Positions 1-9,343 are shown, numbered from the stretch's first letter. The stretch is 64,000 nt of DNA from Rhodopseudomonas sp. (GCF_013377015.1 NZ_JACABA010000002.1:897691-961690), one strand, 5' to 3'. Made by a program: numbers and translations. The notes: a model not told the origin generated them from the sequence alone.

Positions 1-7
1 GATGAGG

Positions 8-55
8 CCTCATGGTTCGAGACGCATCGCTCACGCGATGCTCCTCACCATGAGG
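8..55. repeat. Palindromic intergenic repeat
   Basis: An inverted repeat: CCTCATGG at 8-15 pairs with CCATGAGG at 48-55, and an inner stem GCATCGC (24-30) / GCGATGC (35-41) closes on a TCAC loop. It lies just beyond the nadE stop codon. Repeats with CCTCATGG ends are common between genes in Bradyrhizobium-group genomes (recalled, not searched). It could act as a transcription end for nadE, but there is no clear U-tract. Confidence 0.6.
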
Positions 56-75
56 AACTAACGCATCGCCCGCCC

Positions 76-1827
76 CTACCCCTCGAACGCGTCGCTCGAG
101 GCGCGGCTGGCGCGGGTCACGAGCGGGTCGTCGGGCGCGGGCAGCTCTTTGCCGGGATCGCGAAACTTGTTGGTGATCGGATAGCGGCGGTCGCGGCCGA
201 AATTCTTCCGCGTCACTTTCACGCCGGGCGCGGCCTGGCGGCGCTTGTATTCGGCGATGTTGAGCAGCCGCTCGATCCGCACCACGGTGTCGCGATCGAA
301 CCCGGCCTCGAAGATTTTCGAAAGCGGCTCCTCGCGCTCGACCAAGCGTTCCAGGATGGCGTCGAGCACGTCATAGGGCGGCAGCGAATCCTGGTCGGTC
401 TGGTTTTCGCGCAGCTCCGCGGTCGGCGGCCTGGTGATGATGTTGACCGGAATCACTTCGCCCGCAGGCCCCAGCGCGCCGTCGGGCTTCCAGGCGTTGC
501 GCAGGGTGCAGAGCCGGAACACCTCGGTCTTGTAGATGTCCTTGATCGGGTTGAAGCCGCCATTCATGTCGCCATAGAGCGTGGCGTAGCCGACCGACAT
601 TTCCGACTTGTTGCCGGTGGTCACCACCATGGCGCCGGTCTTGTTGGAGATCGCCATCAACAGCGTGCCGCGGGTGCGGGCCTGCAGATTTTCCTCGGTG
701 ATATCGCGCGGCAGGCCCTTGAAGGTGCCGGCGAGGATCTCCTCGAAGCCGTTGACGGCCGCGGCGATCGGCAGCACCTCGTAGCGAATGCCGAGCCGCG
801 TGGCGAGATCGGCGGCGTCGTCGAGCGAGACCTGCGCGGTGAAGCGGAACGGCAGCATCACGCCGCGCACCCGCTCGGCACCCAGCGCATCCACCGCGAT
901 CGCCGCGCACAGCGCCGAATCGATGCCGCCCGACACGCCCATCAGCACGCCGGGGAAGCCGTTCTTCTGCACGTAGTCGCGCAAGCCCAGCACGCAGGCG
1001 GCGTAGTCGCCCGCGTCGCCGTCGAGCACCTGTGCGATCGGCCCGTCGCAGCGCCAGCCGGCGGCGCTCTTGATCAGTTGCAGCGTGGTGACGCTTTCGG
1101 CGAACGCCGGCAGCTGGGCGCCGAGCGTGCGATCGGCGTTGAGCACGAAGGAGGCGCCGTCGAACACCAGTTCGTCCTGGCCGCCGACCTGGTTGAGATA
1201 GAGCAGCGGCAGGTCGCTTTCGGTGACCCGCGCCACCGACACCGACAGCCGCAGATCGGTCTTGCCGCGCGCATAGGGCGAGCCGTTCGGCACGATCAGG
1301 AATTCGGCGCCGGTCTCGGCCAGGCACTCGACCACGTTCTCGTAGTCCTCGGATTCCTCGAGCCAGGTGTCCTCGCAGATCGGCACGCCGATGCGGACGC
1401 CGCGGATCGTCATCGGACCGGACACCGGGCCGCGGGCGAACACGCGCTTCTCGTCGAACACGCCGTAGTTGGGAAGGTTGACCTTGTAGCGGATCGCCGC
1501 GATCCGGCCGCCGTCGAGCAGCAGGCAGGCATTGTAGAGCTTGCCGGCATCGACCCAGGGCGTGCCGATCAGCACCGCCGGACCATCGTCGGCGGTGTCG
1601 CGCGCCAGTTGCTCGATCGCGGCGCGGCAGGCCGCCTGGAACGACGGCTTCAGCACCAGATCCTCGGGCGGATAGCCGGCGATGAACAATTCGGGAAACA
1701 CGATCAGGTCGGCGGCATCGCGCGCCGCCTGCGCCCGCGCGACGCGCGCCATCGCGGCGTTGCCGGCGATGTCGCCGACCGTCGGATTGAGCTGGGCCAG
1801 CGTGATGGTGAAACGGGTGTCGGTCAT
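76..1827 (-). CDS. nadE: Glutamine-dependent NAD+ synthetase
   Basis: Makes NAD+ from deamido-NAD+ with ATP, using glutamine as ammonia source; cytoplasmic, last step of NAD biosynthesis. The 583-aa protein has the two-domain glutamine-dependent layout. The N-terminal nitrilase-type amidase shows the Glu in FPELFIAGYPPEDL, the Lys in YKVNLPNYGVF and the nucleophilic Cys in VPICEDTW. The C-terminal synthetase carries the P-loop GVSGGIDSALCAAI and later TTGNKSEMSVGYATLYGD. The frame stays open upstream to 1941, but that extension is low-quality sequence running into an intergenic repeat. The ATG at 1827 (MTDTRFTITLAQLNPTVGD) starts exactly at the amidase fold. It is downstream of dagK in the same direction. 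Confidence 0.95.
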   Translation of the reverse strand: MTDTRFTITLAQLNPTVGDIAGNAAMARVARAQAARDAADLIVFPELFIAGYPPEDLVLKPSFQAACRAAIEQLARDTADDGPAVLIGTPWVDAGKLYNACLLLDGGRIAAIRYKVNLPNYGVFDEKRVFARGPVSGPMTIRGVRIGVPICEDTWLEESEDYENVVECLAETGAEFLIVPNGSPYARGKTDLRLSVSVARVTESDLPLLYLNQVGGQDELVFDGASFVLNADRTLGAQLPAFAESVTTLQLIKSAAGWRCDGPIAQVLDGDAGDYAACVLGLRDYVQKNGFPGVLMGVSGGIDSALCAAIAVDALGAERVRGVMLPFRFTAQVSLDDAADLATRLGIRYEVLPIAAAVNGFEEILAGTFKGLPRDITEENLQARTRGTLLMAISNKTGAMVVTTGNKSEMSVGYATLYGDMNGGFNPIKDIYKTEVFRLCTLRNAWKPDGALGPAGEVIPVNIITRPPTAELRENQTDQDSLPPYDVLDAILERLVEREEPLSKIFEAGFDRDTVVRIERLLNIAEYKRRQAAPGVKVTRKNFGRDRRYPITNKFRDPGKELPAPDDPLVTRASRASSDAFEG

Positions 1828-1930
1828 GGCCCAGATGTAGCCGCCGGCGACCGGCTTCGCAATCGGCGGGCGCGTTTCGCCTCGACCGCTGGCGCGGTGA
1901 AACGATGCGTTGTCACGCCGGCAGCGCGCT

Positions 1931-2039
1931 CCCTCTCCCATGGGGAGAGGGTCGGGGTGAGGGGGTACGGACTCTCGATATGCCGCGCCCCCTCACCCGC
2001 CCGGCTTCGCCGGGCGACCTCTCCCCGGTGGGGAGAGGT
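1931..2039. repeat. Palindromic repeat, CTCTCCC family, copy 1
   Basis: About 110 bp of nested inverted repeats between dagK and nadE. CCCTCTCCCATGGGGAGAGG at 1931-1950 is itself a palindrome; GGGGTGAGGGGG is answered by CCCCCTCACCC; the right end is CCTCTCCCCGGTGGGGAGAGG. A second copy of the same design lies at 4981-5098, downstream of the alpha/beta hydrolase gene. Both are intergenic and can form a long hairpin. Confidence 0.75.
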
Positions 2040-2061
2040 GGCAGAACAGCAGCGCTGATAA

Positions 2062-2415
2062 CTAGAGAAGCCCGATGCGCTCGGCGACGGCGAACAGCCA
2101 GAACAGCCCGGCCATCGCCAGGGCGACGCCGACCGCGGCCGAGCCCATGTCCTTGACCCGGCCGATCTGCGGGTCCTGTTCGGTGGTCAGGCGGTCGGCG
2201 AGTTTTTCGATCGCGGTGTTCAGGAGTTCGACCACCAGCACCAGCACCACCACGGCGATCAGTTCGAGCCGGCGCATCATCGAGACGCCGACCAGCCAGG
2301 CCAGCGGCAACGCCAGCGCCAGCGCGATCAGCTCCTCGCGGATCGCCTGTTCCGAGCGGATCGCAAAGGCGAGGCCGTTGCGGGAATTGATCGTCGCCCG
2401 CCAGAACCTGAGCAC
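2062..2415 (-). CDS. dgkA: Diacylglycerol kinase
   Basis: Small integral membrane kinase (117 aa) that phosphorylates diacylglycerol or a related lipid alcohol with ATP, recycling lipid to phosphatidate. It has the DagK layout: an N-terminal amphipathic stretch (RFWRATINSRNGLAFAIRSE), helices near residues 32-52 and 55-75 (SMMRRLELIAVVVLVLVVEL), the signature ELLNTAIEKLADR, then KDMGSAAVGVALA and a last helix. The frame is open to 2655, but those residues overlap aroF and a repeat. The GTG at 2415, preceded by GGA, gives the normal family length. It lies between aroF and nadE, all minus strand. Confidence 0.88.
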   Translation of the reverse strand: MLRFWRATINSRNGLAFAIRSEQAIREELIALALALPLAWLVGVSMMRRLELIAVVVLVLVVELLNTAIEKLADRLTTEQDPQIGRVKDMGSAAVGVALAMAGLFWLFAVAERIGLL

Positions 2416-2431
2416 TATCGTGTCATTCCGC

Positions 2432-2476
2432 GCATGATCTGGTCCGAAAACCGGTCGCCACTTTTCGGGATCATGC
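2432..2476. repeat. Short palindromic repeat with GCATGATC ends
   Basis: GCATGATC at 2432-2439 pairs with GATCATGC at 2469-2476, around a core containing TCCGAAAACCGG and CTTTTCGG. Elements with this core and these ends recur widely in Bradyrhizobium-type genomes (recalled from general knowledge). It sits in the 62-bp gap between the aroF stop and the dagK start and may lie within the leader of dagK. Confidence 0.6.
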
Positions 2477-2477
2477 G

Positions 2478-3866
2478 CTACAGGCCCGCCGCAGCCGGCA
2501 GCGGGCTGGCCTTGCCGACCCGTCCCTGCTTCAGCTGCTCGGCGATCAGGAACGCCATGTCGATCGACTGTTCGGCATTGAGGCGCGGATCGCACACCGT
2601 GTGGTAGCGGTTGTTGAGGTCCTCGTCGGTGATGGCGCGGGCGCCGCCGATGCATTCAGTGACGTCCTGCCCGGTCATCTCCAGATGCACGCCGCCCGCA
2701 TGGGTGCCTTCCGCGGCGTGGACGGTGAAGAACGACTTCACCTCCGACAGGATGCGGTCGAACGGCCGGGTCTTGTAGCCGCTCGACGAGGTGATGGTGT
2801 TGCCGTGCATCGGATCGCACGACCACACCACGGCGCGGCCCTCGCGCTGCACCGCGCGGACGATCGGCGGCAGGCTGTCGCCGACCTTGTCGGAGCCGAA
2901 CCGGGTGATCAGCGTCAGCCGCCCGGGCTCGTTGGCGGGATTGAGCACGTCGATCAGCTTCAGCAATTCGTCCGGCTTCAGCGACGGGCCGCATTTCAGC
3001 CCGATCGGATTTTTGATGCCGCGGAAATACTCGACATGGGCGTGGTCGAGCTGCCTTGTGCGGTCGCCGATCCACAGCATGTGGCCGGAGGTCGCGTACC
3101 AGTCGCCGGTGGTGGAATCGACCCGGGTGAAGGCCTGCTCGTAGCCGAGCAGCAGCGCCTCGTGGCTGGTGTAGAAATCGGTGGTGCCGAGCGTGGAGTC
3201 GACCGCGAAGGTCAGGCCGCAGGCGCGCATGAAATCCAGCGCCCCGGAGACCCGATCAGCGAGGTCGGCATAGGCCTTCGACTGCGGCGAGCCCGAGACC
3301 GACTGCAGCATCCACTGATGCACGTTCTCGACGCTGGCGTAGCCGCCCTTGGCGAAGGCGCGCAGCAGGTTCAGCGTCGCCGCCGACTGGCGGTAGGCTT
3401 CGACCTGGCGACGCGGATCCGGCCGACGCGCTTCCTCGGTGAAGGCGATGTCGTTGATGATGTCGCCGCGATAGCTCGGCAGCTCGACGCCATCGCGCTT
3501 CTCGGTGTCCGACGAACGCGGCTTGGCGAACTGGCCGGCGATGCGGCCGACCTTCACCACCGGCGAGGCGCCCGCATAGGTCAGCACGATCGCCATCTGC
3601 AGGAACACACGGAACAGATCGCGAATATTGTTGGCGCCGTGTTCGGCGAAGCTCTCGGCGCAGTCGCCGCCCTGCAGCAGGAACGCCTCTCCCGCGCAAA
3701 CCCGGGCCAGCGCCTTCTTCAGGTTGCGCGCCTCACCTGCAAAAACCAGCGGCGGAAACGTCGCCAGCTGCGCCTCGACTTCAGCCAATGCTTTTGCGTC
3801 CGGGTAGACCGGCATTTGCTGAACCGGCTTGCTGCGCCAGCTATCGGGTGTCCACCGTTCGGACAT
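2478..3866 (-). CDS. aroF: 3-deoxy-7-phosphoheptulonate synthase, class II
   Basis: Condenses phosphoenolpyruvate and erythrose-4-phosphate to DAHP, the first step of the shikimate pathway. The 462-aa protein is full length for the class II (plant/mycobacterial) type and is not the E. coli AroFGH type. Seen: N-terminal [17 protein letters not shown], the metal-site Cys in [56 protein letters not shown] and [17 protein letters not shown]. The start ATG at 3866 gives MSERW, the usual N-terminus. It is divergent from the hydrolase at 4037; the 170 bp between them must hold both promoters. The symbol follows common usage; some annotators use aroG or aroH. Confidence 0.95.
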   Translation of the reverse strand: MSERWTPDSWRSKPVQQMPVYPDAKALAEVEAQLATFPPLVFAGEARNLKKALARVCAGEAFLLQGGDCAESFAEHGANNIRDLFRVFLQMAIVLTYAGASPVVKVGRIAGQFAKPRSSDTEKRDGVELPSYRGDIINDIAFTEEARRPDPRRQVEAYRQSAATLNLLRAFAKGGYASVENVHQWMLQSVSGSPQSKAYADLADRVSGALDFMRACGLTFAVDSTLGTTDFYTSHEALLLGYEQAFTRVDSTTGDWYATSGHMLWIGDRTRQLDHAHVEYFRGIKNPIGLKCGPSLKPDELLKLIDVLNPANEPGRLTLITRFGSDKVGDSLPPIVRAVQREGRAVVWSCDPMHGNTITSSSGYKTRPFDRILSEVKSFFTVHAAEGTHAGGVHLEMTGQDVTECIGGARAITDEDLNNRYHTVCDPRLNAEQSIDMAFLIAEQLKQGRVGKASPLPAAAGL

Positions 3867-4036
3867 GGAACAAACTCCTCAGGAAAAACCGCCACTTATC
3901 GGAAGCGGCGGAGGGCGCCTTATACACAGGCTGGTTGCCGACCGCCAGTTGGAATTCGACCTTCGGATACAACCCCTTGCCGTCAAAGTCGAATTCGCCT
4001 TTGTTGGCGGTCGGGGGAAGAGGAATCGGCTGCACG

Positions 4037-4942
4037 ATGGCTACGCTGGACGACGTCTTTATCGACGACATCACTTTTCCCGCCACCGATGGTTATGTGC
4101 TGGCGGCAACGCTGTTCTTGCCGCGAAGCGCCAAACGCAATGCGGTCCTGATCAATTCCGCCACCGCGACACCGCGCAAGATCTACCGGGGCTTCGCCAG
4201 CTACCTCGCCCGCCGCGGCTGCGCGGTGCTGACCTATGATTATCGCGGCACCGGCGATTCCCGGCGGAAGTCGATGACCGGCTACAACCAGCCAAAATCG
4301 CTGGTCGGCTTCGAGGCGTCGATGTCGGACTGGGCCATGCATGACGTCACCGCCGCGGTGGCCTGGATGCGCGAACGCTACGACACGCTGCCGCTCGCCT
4401 ATGTCGGCCATTCGTTCGGCGGTCAGGCGCTGGGCCTGCTGCCCAACAATTCCGAAGTCTCGCGCGCGCTATTCGTCGCGGCGCAAGCCGCTTACTGGAA
4501 GCTGATCGCCGCGCCGGAGCGATACCGCATCTATCTGCTGCTGAATCTGGTCGGCGTGCCGCTCACCCATCTGATGGGCTACTCCTCCGGTCGCCGCACC
4601 GGATTGGGCGAGGACCTGCCGAAGGGCGTGTTCCTGCAATGGGTCAAGTGGGTGATGAGCGAACGCTATCTGTTCGACGACAAGTCGTTGATCGTCCCGC
4701 TGGCTAATTTTGCCAACTACCAGGGCGCGCTGCGCTCGATCTGCCTGTCCGACGACCCGTGGGCGACGCTGCCCGCGGTGGAGCTGCTGTGCTCCGGTTT
4801 CACGTCGATCAAGCCCGAGATCGTGACCGTCACGCCGGCGGAAGTCGGCGTCAAGAAGATCGGACATTTCGGTTTCTTCCGCCCCGAGCATCGCGACACG
4901 TTGTGGCTCGCCGCGGCGGAATGGCTGCAGGACACGGACTGA
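4037..4942 (+). CDS. Alpha/beta hydrolase (serine hydrolase)
   Basis: A 301-aa cytoplasmic alpha/beta-hydrolase of the serine aminopeptidase/esterase type. The nucleophile elbow is YVGHSFGGQALGLLP. An earlier strand-turn reads LTYDYRGTGDSRRKS, forming the oxyanion side, and a plausible catalytic His lies near the C-terminus in KKIGHFGFFRPEHRD. The substrate cannot be told from sequence. The frame is open upstream, but the ATG at 4037 (MATLDDVFIDDITFPATDG), with GGAAGAGGA upstream, fits the fold start. It is a single gene, divergent from aroF and followed by a palindromic repeat. Confidence 0.85.
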   Translation: MATLDDVFIDDITFPATDGYVLAATLFLPRSAKRNAVLINSATATPRKIYRGFASYLARRGCAVLTYDYRGTGDSRRKSMTGYNQPKSLVGFEASMSDWAMHDVTAAVAWMRERYDTLPLAYVGHSFGGQALGLLPNNSEVSRALFVAAQAAYWKLIAAPERYRIYLLLNLVGVPLTHLMGYSSGRRTGLGEDLPKGVFLQWVKWVMSERYLFDDKSLIVPLANFANYQGALRSICLSDDPWATLPAVELLCSGFTSIKPEIVTVTPAEVGVKKIGHFGFFRPEHRDTLWLAAAEWLQDTD

Positions 4943-4980
4943 GCTTTTCGCTTCACCTGCATGAGCCGGCGTTTCGCCCA

Positions 4981-5098
4981 CCTCTCCCATAGGGAGAGGT
5001 CGGATTGCGCAGCAATCCGGGTGAGGGGTTGAGGACTCCCGATCGGTCGCAACCCCTCACCCGGCGCTACGCGCCAACCTCTCCCTATGGGAGAGGTG
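4981..5098. repeat. Palindromic repeat, CTCTCCC family, copy 2
   Basis: Same architecture as the copy at 1931-2039. CCTCTCCCATAGGGAGAGG at the left and CCTCTCCCTATGGGAGAGG at the right flank an inner pair GGGTGAGGGGTTG / CAACCCCTCACCC. It fills the gap between the convergent hydrolase and gor genes, where it could end transcription from both sides. Confidence 0.75.
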
Positions 5099-5150
5099 AG
5101 TCAGCGCTCGGGGCATGTTCAGATTACAGATGGAGACGCTGTGCGCGCGG

Positions 5151-6536
5151 TTATTCCGCGGCTTCGCGGACGTGGCGTGCGGTCGGCGTCCGCATCGTCA
5201 CCAGCTCTTCGGCGGCGGTCGGATGCAGCGCCATGGTGGCGTCGAAATCGGCCTTGGTGGCTTTCATCTTCACCGCGATGCCGATCACCTGGATCAGTTC
5301 GGCGGCCTCGGGGCCGACGATGTGGCAGCCGAGCACGCGATCGGTCGAGGCGTCCACGATCAGCTTCATCAGAATCCGGCCCTGGCTGCCCGACAACGTC
5401 GCCTTGATCGGCCTGAAATCGCTCTTGTAGATATCGACATGGGTGTAGCGCGCCCGCGCCTGGGACTCGGTCAGCCCCACCGTTCCGACTTCCGGCTGGG
5501 AAAACACCGCGGTCGGAATATCGCTGTAATCGACCTTGACCGGACGCTTGCCGAACACGGTGTCGGCGAAGGCGTGTCCCTCGCGGATCGCCACCGGAGT
5601 CAAATTGATGCGATGGGTGACGTCGCCGATCGCGTAGATATGCGGCACCGAGGTCTGGCAGAATTCGTCGACGGCGATCCCGCCATTGTCCGGATTGATC
5701 GCGACGCCGGCCTTCTCGAGCCCGAGATTGGCGACGCTGGGATGACGGCCGATCGCGAACATCATCTGATCCGACGCCACGCTCGAACCATTCGACAGAT
5801 GCGAGGTGTATTCGGAGCCGTGCTTGTCGATCGCCGCGACGGTGCAGCCGGTCAGGATGGTGATGCCTTCCTTCTCCATCTCGGTCCGCACATGGTGACG
5901 GACGTCCTCGTCGAAGCCGCGCAAGATGTTTTCGCCGCGATACACCACCGTGACGTCACTGCCGAGCCCGGCGAAGATGCAGGCGAACTCCAGCGCGATA
6001 TAGCCGCCGCCCTGGATCAAGATCCGCTTCGGCAGCGCCGGGAGATGAAACACCTCGTTCGACGAAATCACGTGCTCGATGCCGGGAATCGCCTTGCCGT
6101 GATTGGGGGCGCCACCGGTGGCAATCAACACGTATTTGGCACGCACCGCTTCGCCATTGCTCAGGCGCAGGGTGTGGGGATCCTCGAACACCGCGCGCGA
6201 CTTGACGATGCGCGCGCCCGACTTCTCCACATTCGACGTGTAGATCGCTTCGAGTCGCGCGATCTCCTTGTCCTTGTTGGCGATCAGCGTCGGCCAATCG
6301 AAGGTCGCGGAGGGAATCGTCCAGCCGAATCCCGCCGCGTCGCGGATCTCTTGATGGACATGGGAAGCATAGACCATCAGCTTCTTCGGCACGCAGCCGC
6401 GGATGACGCAGGTCCCGCCGAACCTGTATTCCTCGGCGACGACGACGCGGGCGCCGTGCCCTGCGGCGATCCGGGCAGCGCGCACGCCGCCCGAACCACC
6501 GCCAATGACGAACAGATCCGCGTCGAATTCGGCCAT
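5151..6536 (-). CDS. gor: Glutathione-disulfide reductase
   Basis: FAD flavoprotein that reduces glutathione disulfide with NADPH in the cytoplasm. The 461-aa protein has the pyridine nucleotide-disulfide reductase order: the FAD motif GGGSGGVRAARIAAGHG near residue 12, the redox-active pair in GGTCVIRGCVPKKL (near residues 41-52), an NAD(P) site IQGGGYIALEFACIFAGLG, the second FAD contact YAIGDVTHRINLTPVA, and a dimerisation domain with the C-terminal His-Glu motif in MALHPTAAEELVTM. It is the last gene of a close-packed run rpiA - DUF2059 - gor (gaps of 23 and 18 bp), a redox and pentose-phosphate grouping. Confidence 0.93.
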   Translation of the reverse strand: MAEFDADLFVIGGGSGGVRAARIAAGHGARVVVAEEYRFGGTCVIRGCVPKKLMVYASHVHQEIRDAAGFGWTIPSATFDWPTLIANKDKEIARLEAIYTSNVEKSGARIVKSRAVFEDPHTLRLSNGEAVRAKYVLIATGGAPNHGKAIPGIEHVISSNEVFHLPALPKRILIQGGGYIALEFACIFAGLGSDVTVVYRGENILRGFDEDVRHHVRTEMEKEGITILTGCTVAAIDKHGSEYTSHLSNGSSVASDQMMFAIGRHPSVANLGLEKAGVAINPDNGGIAVDEFCQTSVPHIYAIGDVTHRINLTPVAIREGHAFADTVFGKRPVKVDYSDIPTAVFSQPEVGTVGLTESQARARYTHVDIYKSDFRPIKATLSGSQGRILMKLIVDASTDRVLGCHIVGPEAAELIQVIGIAVKMKATKADFDATMALHPTAAEELVTMRTPTARHVREAAE

Positions 6537-6554
6537 GTCAGCCTCTTGTTGTGA

Positions 6555-7061
6555 TCAGATTTCCTTGCCGCGCTTGCGCATCTCGCCGCGGAACTCGCCG
6601 TTGACCTCCTCGGAGAACTTCTGGGCCCAGCCGCTCATGAAGCTCATGCTGGCGGAGATCGCAGCCGGCTCCTGGGTCAGCAGTTTCTGACCGAGCGGCG
6701 ATTTGTAGAACACCACAAGATCCTTCAGTTCCTGTTCGGTGAAATCGCTGGCGTAAATCTTCGCCATCTGGTCGCCGATTTCATTTTCACGCCCGGCCAG
6801 CTTCTTGGCAAGCACCAGCGCCACCTCGTTGAGGTCCTTCTGATAGTTCAGGTTGTTCTGCAGCAGCGAGTCCTTGACGCGCTGGATCATGCCGGGGACG
6901 GCATTGGCATAGATCACGCTCGCCTTCTTCAAGGCCATCAGCTCCTTGGCGGCGGCGATCCCTCCCGGGGTCGGGGTCGCCTGCGCCTGCGCCTGGCTGC
7001 CCGAAAACGCCATGCCGAGTGCGATTGCGGCGGCAAACAATACGTTCAAAAGATAGTTCAT
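6555..7061 (-). CDS. DUF2059 domain-containing secreted protein
   Basis: 168 aa with a cleavable signal peptide (NYLLNVLFAAAIALGMAF then QAQAQA), so exported to the periplasm. The rest is helical and matches the DUF2059 pattern: residues LMALKKASVIYANAVPGMI, then FTEQELKDLVVFYKSPLGQK, which is the family signature. Function is unknown. It is between rpiA and gor in the same direction with short gaps, so probably in one transcript with them. Confidence 0.85.
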   Translation of the reverse strand: MNYLLNVLFAAAIALGMAFSGSQAQAQATPTPGGIAAAKELMALKKASVIYANAVPGMIQRVKDSLLQNNLNYQKDLNEVALVLAKKLAGRENEIGDQMAKIYASDFTEQELKDLVVFYKSPLGQKLLTQEPAAISASMSFMSGWAQKFSEEVNGEFRGEMRKRGKEI

Positions 7062-7084
7062 TCCGATTCTCCAGGATTGCGGCG

Positions 7085-7783
7085 CTAGGGCCGTTCAACA
7101 GTTCGAATTCCATTCGGGCCCGCAAGCATCGCCAAGCTGGCCATTCCGATGAACAGCCCATGATCGACAACGCCCGGTATCACGGACAATAACCCTGCCA
7201 GGCGCGGGGCATCGGGGATTCGCCCGAGATCGGCATCCACGATCCAGTGGCCGCCATCGGTGACGAAAGCATGGCCGTCCTTGCCATTCCGCAGCTTGAT
7301 CGGCCCCGAGGCGCCGACTTCCGCGAACGCGTGTTCGAGCGCCCGCCGCGTCGCCGACAGACCGAACGGAATCACCTCGATCGGCAACGGAAAGCGCCCC
7401 AGCGTATCGACCCATTTCGATTCATCGGCGATCACGATCATGCGATCCGACGCCGCCGCGACGATCTTCTCGCGCAGCAGCGCGCCGCCGCCGCCCTTGA
7501 TCAGGTTGAGCGCGGGATCGATTTCGTCGGCACCGTCGACGGTCAGGTCGAGCCGGTCGATCTCATCCAGCGTGGTCAGCGGAATACCGCAGCGCTGCGC
7601 GTCGGCGCGGGTGACTTCGGAGGTCGGCACGCCGACGACCGTGAGGCCGCCGCGCACCCGCTCGCCGAGCAGTTCGACGAAATGCTTGGCGGTCGAGCCG
7701 GTGCCGAGGCCGAGCTTCATGCCGTCGCGGACGTGCTCCAGCGCACAAGCCGCGGCCTTCCTCTTTAGTTCGTCCATGGTCAT
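7085..7783 (-). CDS. rpiA: Ribose-5-phosphate isomerase A
   Basis: Interconverts ribose-5-phosphate and ribulose-5-phosphate. 232 aa, the normal RpiA length. Motifs: [18 protein letters not shown] (phosphate loop), [19 protein letters not shown] with the catalytic Asp, and [15 protein letters not shown]. The frame extends to 7816, but the ATG at 7783 ([11 protein letters not shown]) has GGTGAGG about 7 bp upstream and is preferred; the ATG at 7777 is the alternative. Divergent from gph. Confidence 0.93.
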   Translation of the reverse strand: MTMDELKRKAAACALEHVRDGMKLGLGTGSTAKHFVELLGERVRGGLTVVGVPTSEVTRADAQRCGIPLTTLDEIDRLDLTVDGADEIDPALNLIKGGGGALLREKIVAAASDRMIVIADESKWVDTLGRFPLPIEVIPFGLSATRRALEHAFAEVGASGPIKLRNGKDGHAFVTDGGHWIVDADLGRIPDAPRLAGLLSVIPGVVDHGLFIGMASLAMLAGPNGIRTVERP

Positions 7784-7933
7784 CGAACGCCTCACCCCAG
7801 CTGTCGGACCGATCAAGCCGCCCGAACGGCACGGCCTATCTAGCGACGTTTGCCGGCGGCGAACAGGGCGGATTGTCCAATTCGGCCGCTTGACCCGGTT
7901 GCGCGATCGCGCGAGGGACGCTAGCGATTGACG

Positions 7934-8611
7934 ATGACATCATCTCGCATCGTCGTATTCGATCTGGACGGCACGCTGGTCGACACCGCCCCCGACCTGA
8001 TCAACGCGCTGAACCACATCCTCAACCGCGAAGGCATGCCCTCGGTGCCGATCGCGGCCGCGCGCAACATGATCGGTCAGGGCGCCAAGCGGCTGCTCGA
8101 ACGCGGTCTGGAGCTCGACGGCCGCACCTTCAGCCCGCCCGACATGGCGCGGCTGACCGACGATTTCATCGCCTATTACGCCGACCACATCGCCGATGAA
8201 TCGCGGCCGTTCGACGGCCTCGAAGCCACGCTGGATGAACTGTCCGGCCTCGGTTATCGCTTCGCGGTCTGCACCAACAAGCTGGAATGGCTGTCGAAAC
8301 TGCTGCTCGACCGGCTCGATCTGAGTTCCCGTTTCGCCGCGATCTGCGGCGCCGACACGTTCGGCGTGGCCAAGCCCGACCCGACGATCCTGCGCCAGAC
8401 CGTTGCCAAGGCCGGCGGGGTGCTCGCCAGTGCCGTCATGGTGGGCGATGCCGGTCCGGATGTCGGGGTCGCCCGTCGCGCCGGGATTCCGGTGATCGGG
8501 GTTGAATTCGGCTATACCGAAACGCCGATCGCCGAGCTCAATCCGGACCTGCTGATCGGGCATATGCGGGAACTTCCAAACGCCGTCGCGCGGCTGCTGC
8601 CATCGCGCTAA
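7934..8611 (+). CDS. gph: Phosphoglycolate phosphatase, HAD family
   Basis: Dephosphorylates 2-phosphoglycolate. 225 aa. HAD motif I is [14 protein letters not shown] near residue 8, motif II lies in [17 protein letters not shown], motif III is the Lys in [11 protein letters not shown], and motif IV is [17 protein letters not shown]. The helical cap (residues 17-85) with the [12 protein letters not shown] pattern fits Gph rather than other HAD enzymes. A TTG at 7928 is possible, but the ATG at 7934 puts motif I at the usual distance. Divergent from rpiA. Confidence 0.88.
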   Translation: MTSSRIVVFDLDGTLVDTAPDLINALNHILNREGMPSVPIAAARNMIGQGAKRLLERGLELDGRTFSPPDMARLTDDFIAYYADHIADESRPFDGLEATLDELSGLGYRFAVCTNKLEWLSKLLLDRLDLSSRFAAICGADTFGVAKPDPTILRQTVAKAGGVLASAVMVGDAGPDVGVARRAGIPVIGVEFGYTETPIAELNPDLLIGHMRELPNAVARLLPSR

Positions 8612-8666
8612 CCTCAGCATAATACCCTGAATTGTCAGGAAAAAATGCTTTGGTCCGAAAGTCGCA

Positions 8667-8682
8667 TTAACCATCAATTAAC
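8667..8682 (+). promoter_or_regulatory. Putative CtrA binding site
   Basis: TTAACCATCAATTAAC matches the alphaproteobacterial CtrA consensus TTAA-N7-TTAA with the expected spacing. It lies about 100 bp upstream of the lipoprotein start at 8779 and 56 bp after the gph stop, so it would belong to the lipoprotein promoter. No experimental support is visible. Confidence 0.45.
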
Positions 8683-8778
8683 GATTATGCTGCGCACGGT
8701 TGCAAGCCGATTTGGACGCTCCTATTGTCGCCCAGAGGCGTGTGGCGGTTAGCCGCACCACAGTGGCGGATTTTCAGC

Positions 8779-9237
8779 ATGCGTCGTGTCGTCGTAATCG
8801 CCGTGGCAGGTCTCGGTCTGGCCGGCTGCTCGTCCATGGACGTCTTCAAGTCAGCCCCGCCGCCCGTCACCGTGCAGCTCGACTCGGTTCCGCCCGGCGC
8901 CAATGCCAGCACCTCCACCGGACCGGGATGCAAGACGCCCTGCTCCATATCGGTGCCGCCAGATAATTTCAGCGTGACCTACACACTGAACAGGTATCAG
9001 ACCATGACGGTCCCGGTGCAGGTGGTGACCAAGCCGGGCGACATCTTCACCTCGCCGACCACGACCGTCGATCCCAATCCGGTGGTGGCGCAGTTGCAGC
9101 CGGTCGCGCCGGTGCGGAAGCGGCCGGTCGCGACGATCCGCAAGCCGAAGAAGCCGAAGCCGGCGGCGGTCGCGCCGGACGCCGCTCCGGCTGCAAGTTC
9201 GCCGTTTCCCGCGCCGAGCGCGGCCCCTGCCCGCTGA
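8779..9237 (+). CDS. PEGA-like lipoprotein
   Basis: 152 aa. Signal peptide MRRVVVIAVAGLG with lipobox LAGC (Cys 17), so a lipid-anchored envelope protein. Residues 32-80 look like a PEGA-type surface fold: VQLDSVPPGANAS, then the Cys pair in GPGCKTPCSISVPP. The C-terminal third is low complexity, rich in Pro, Lys and Ala (RKPKKPKPAA). The frame is open from 8725, but the ATG at 8779 starts at the signal peptide. A CtrA-like box lies upstream, suggesting cell-cycle-timed expression. Function unknown. Confidence 0.75.
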   Translation: MRRVVVIAVAGLGLAGCSSMDVFKSAPPPVTVQLDSVPPGANASTSTGPGCKTPCSISVPPDNFSVTYTLNRYQTMTVPVQVVTKPGDIFTSPTTTVDPNPVVAQLQPVAPVRKRPVATIRKPKKPKPAAVAPDAAPAASSPFPAPSAAPAR

Positions 9238-9343
9238 CAGCGCCGCAACGCAGCAAAACCCGCGATTGTATCCGGCCGACTTCGTGCGTAAGTACTGACG
9301 AGCCTGCTGCCGCCACGGCGGCGTCGACAACACGGCACGTCGG

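Noticed and set aside
2601-4151. Plus-strand open frame of 516 codons opposite aroF
   Set aside because: Antisense artefact of GC-rich coding DNA; low-complexity charged product and it runs into the hydrolase gene.
5115-6554. Plus-strand open frame of 479 codons opposite gor
   Set aside because: Mirror of the gor codon pattern; no recognisable protein.
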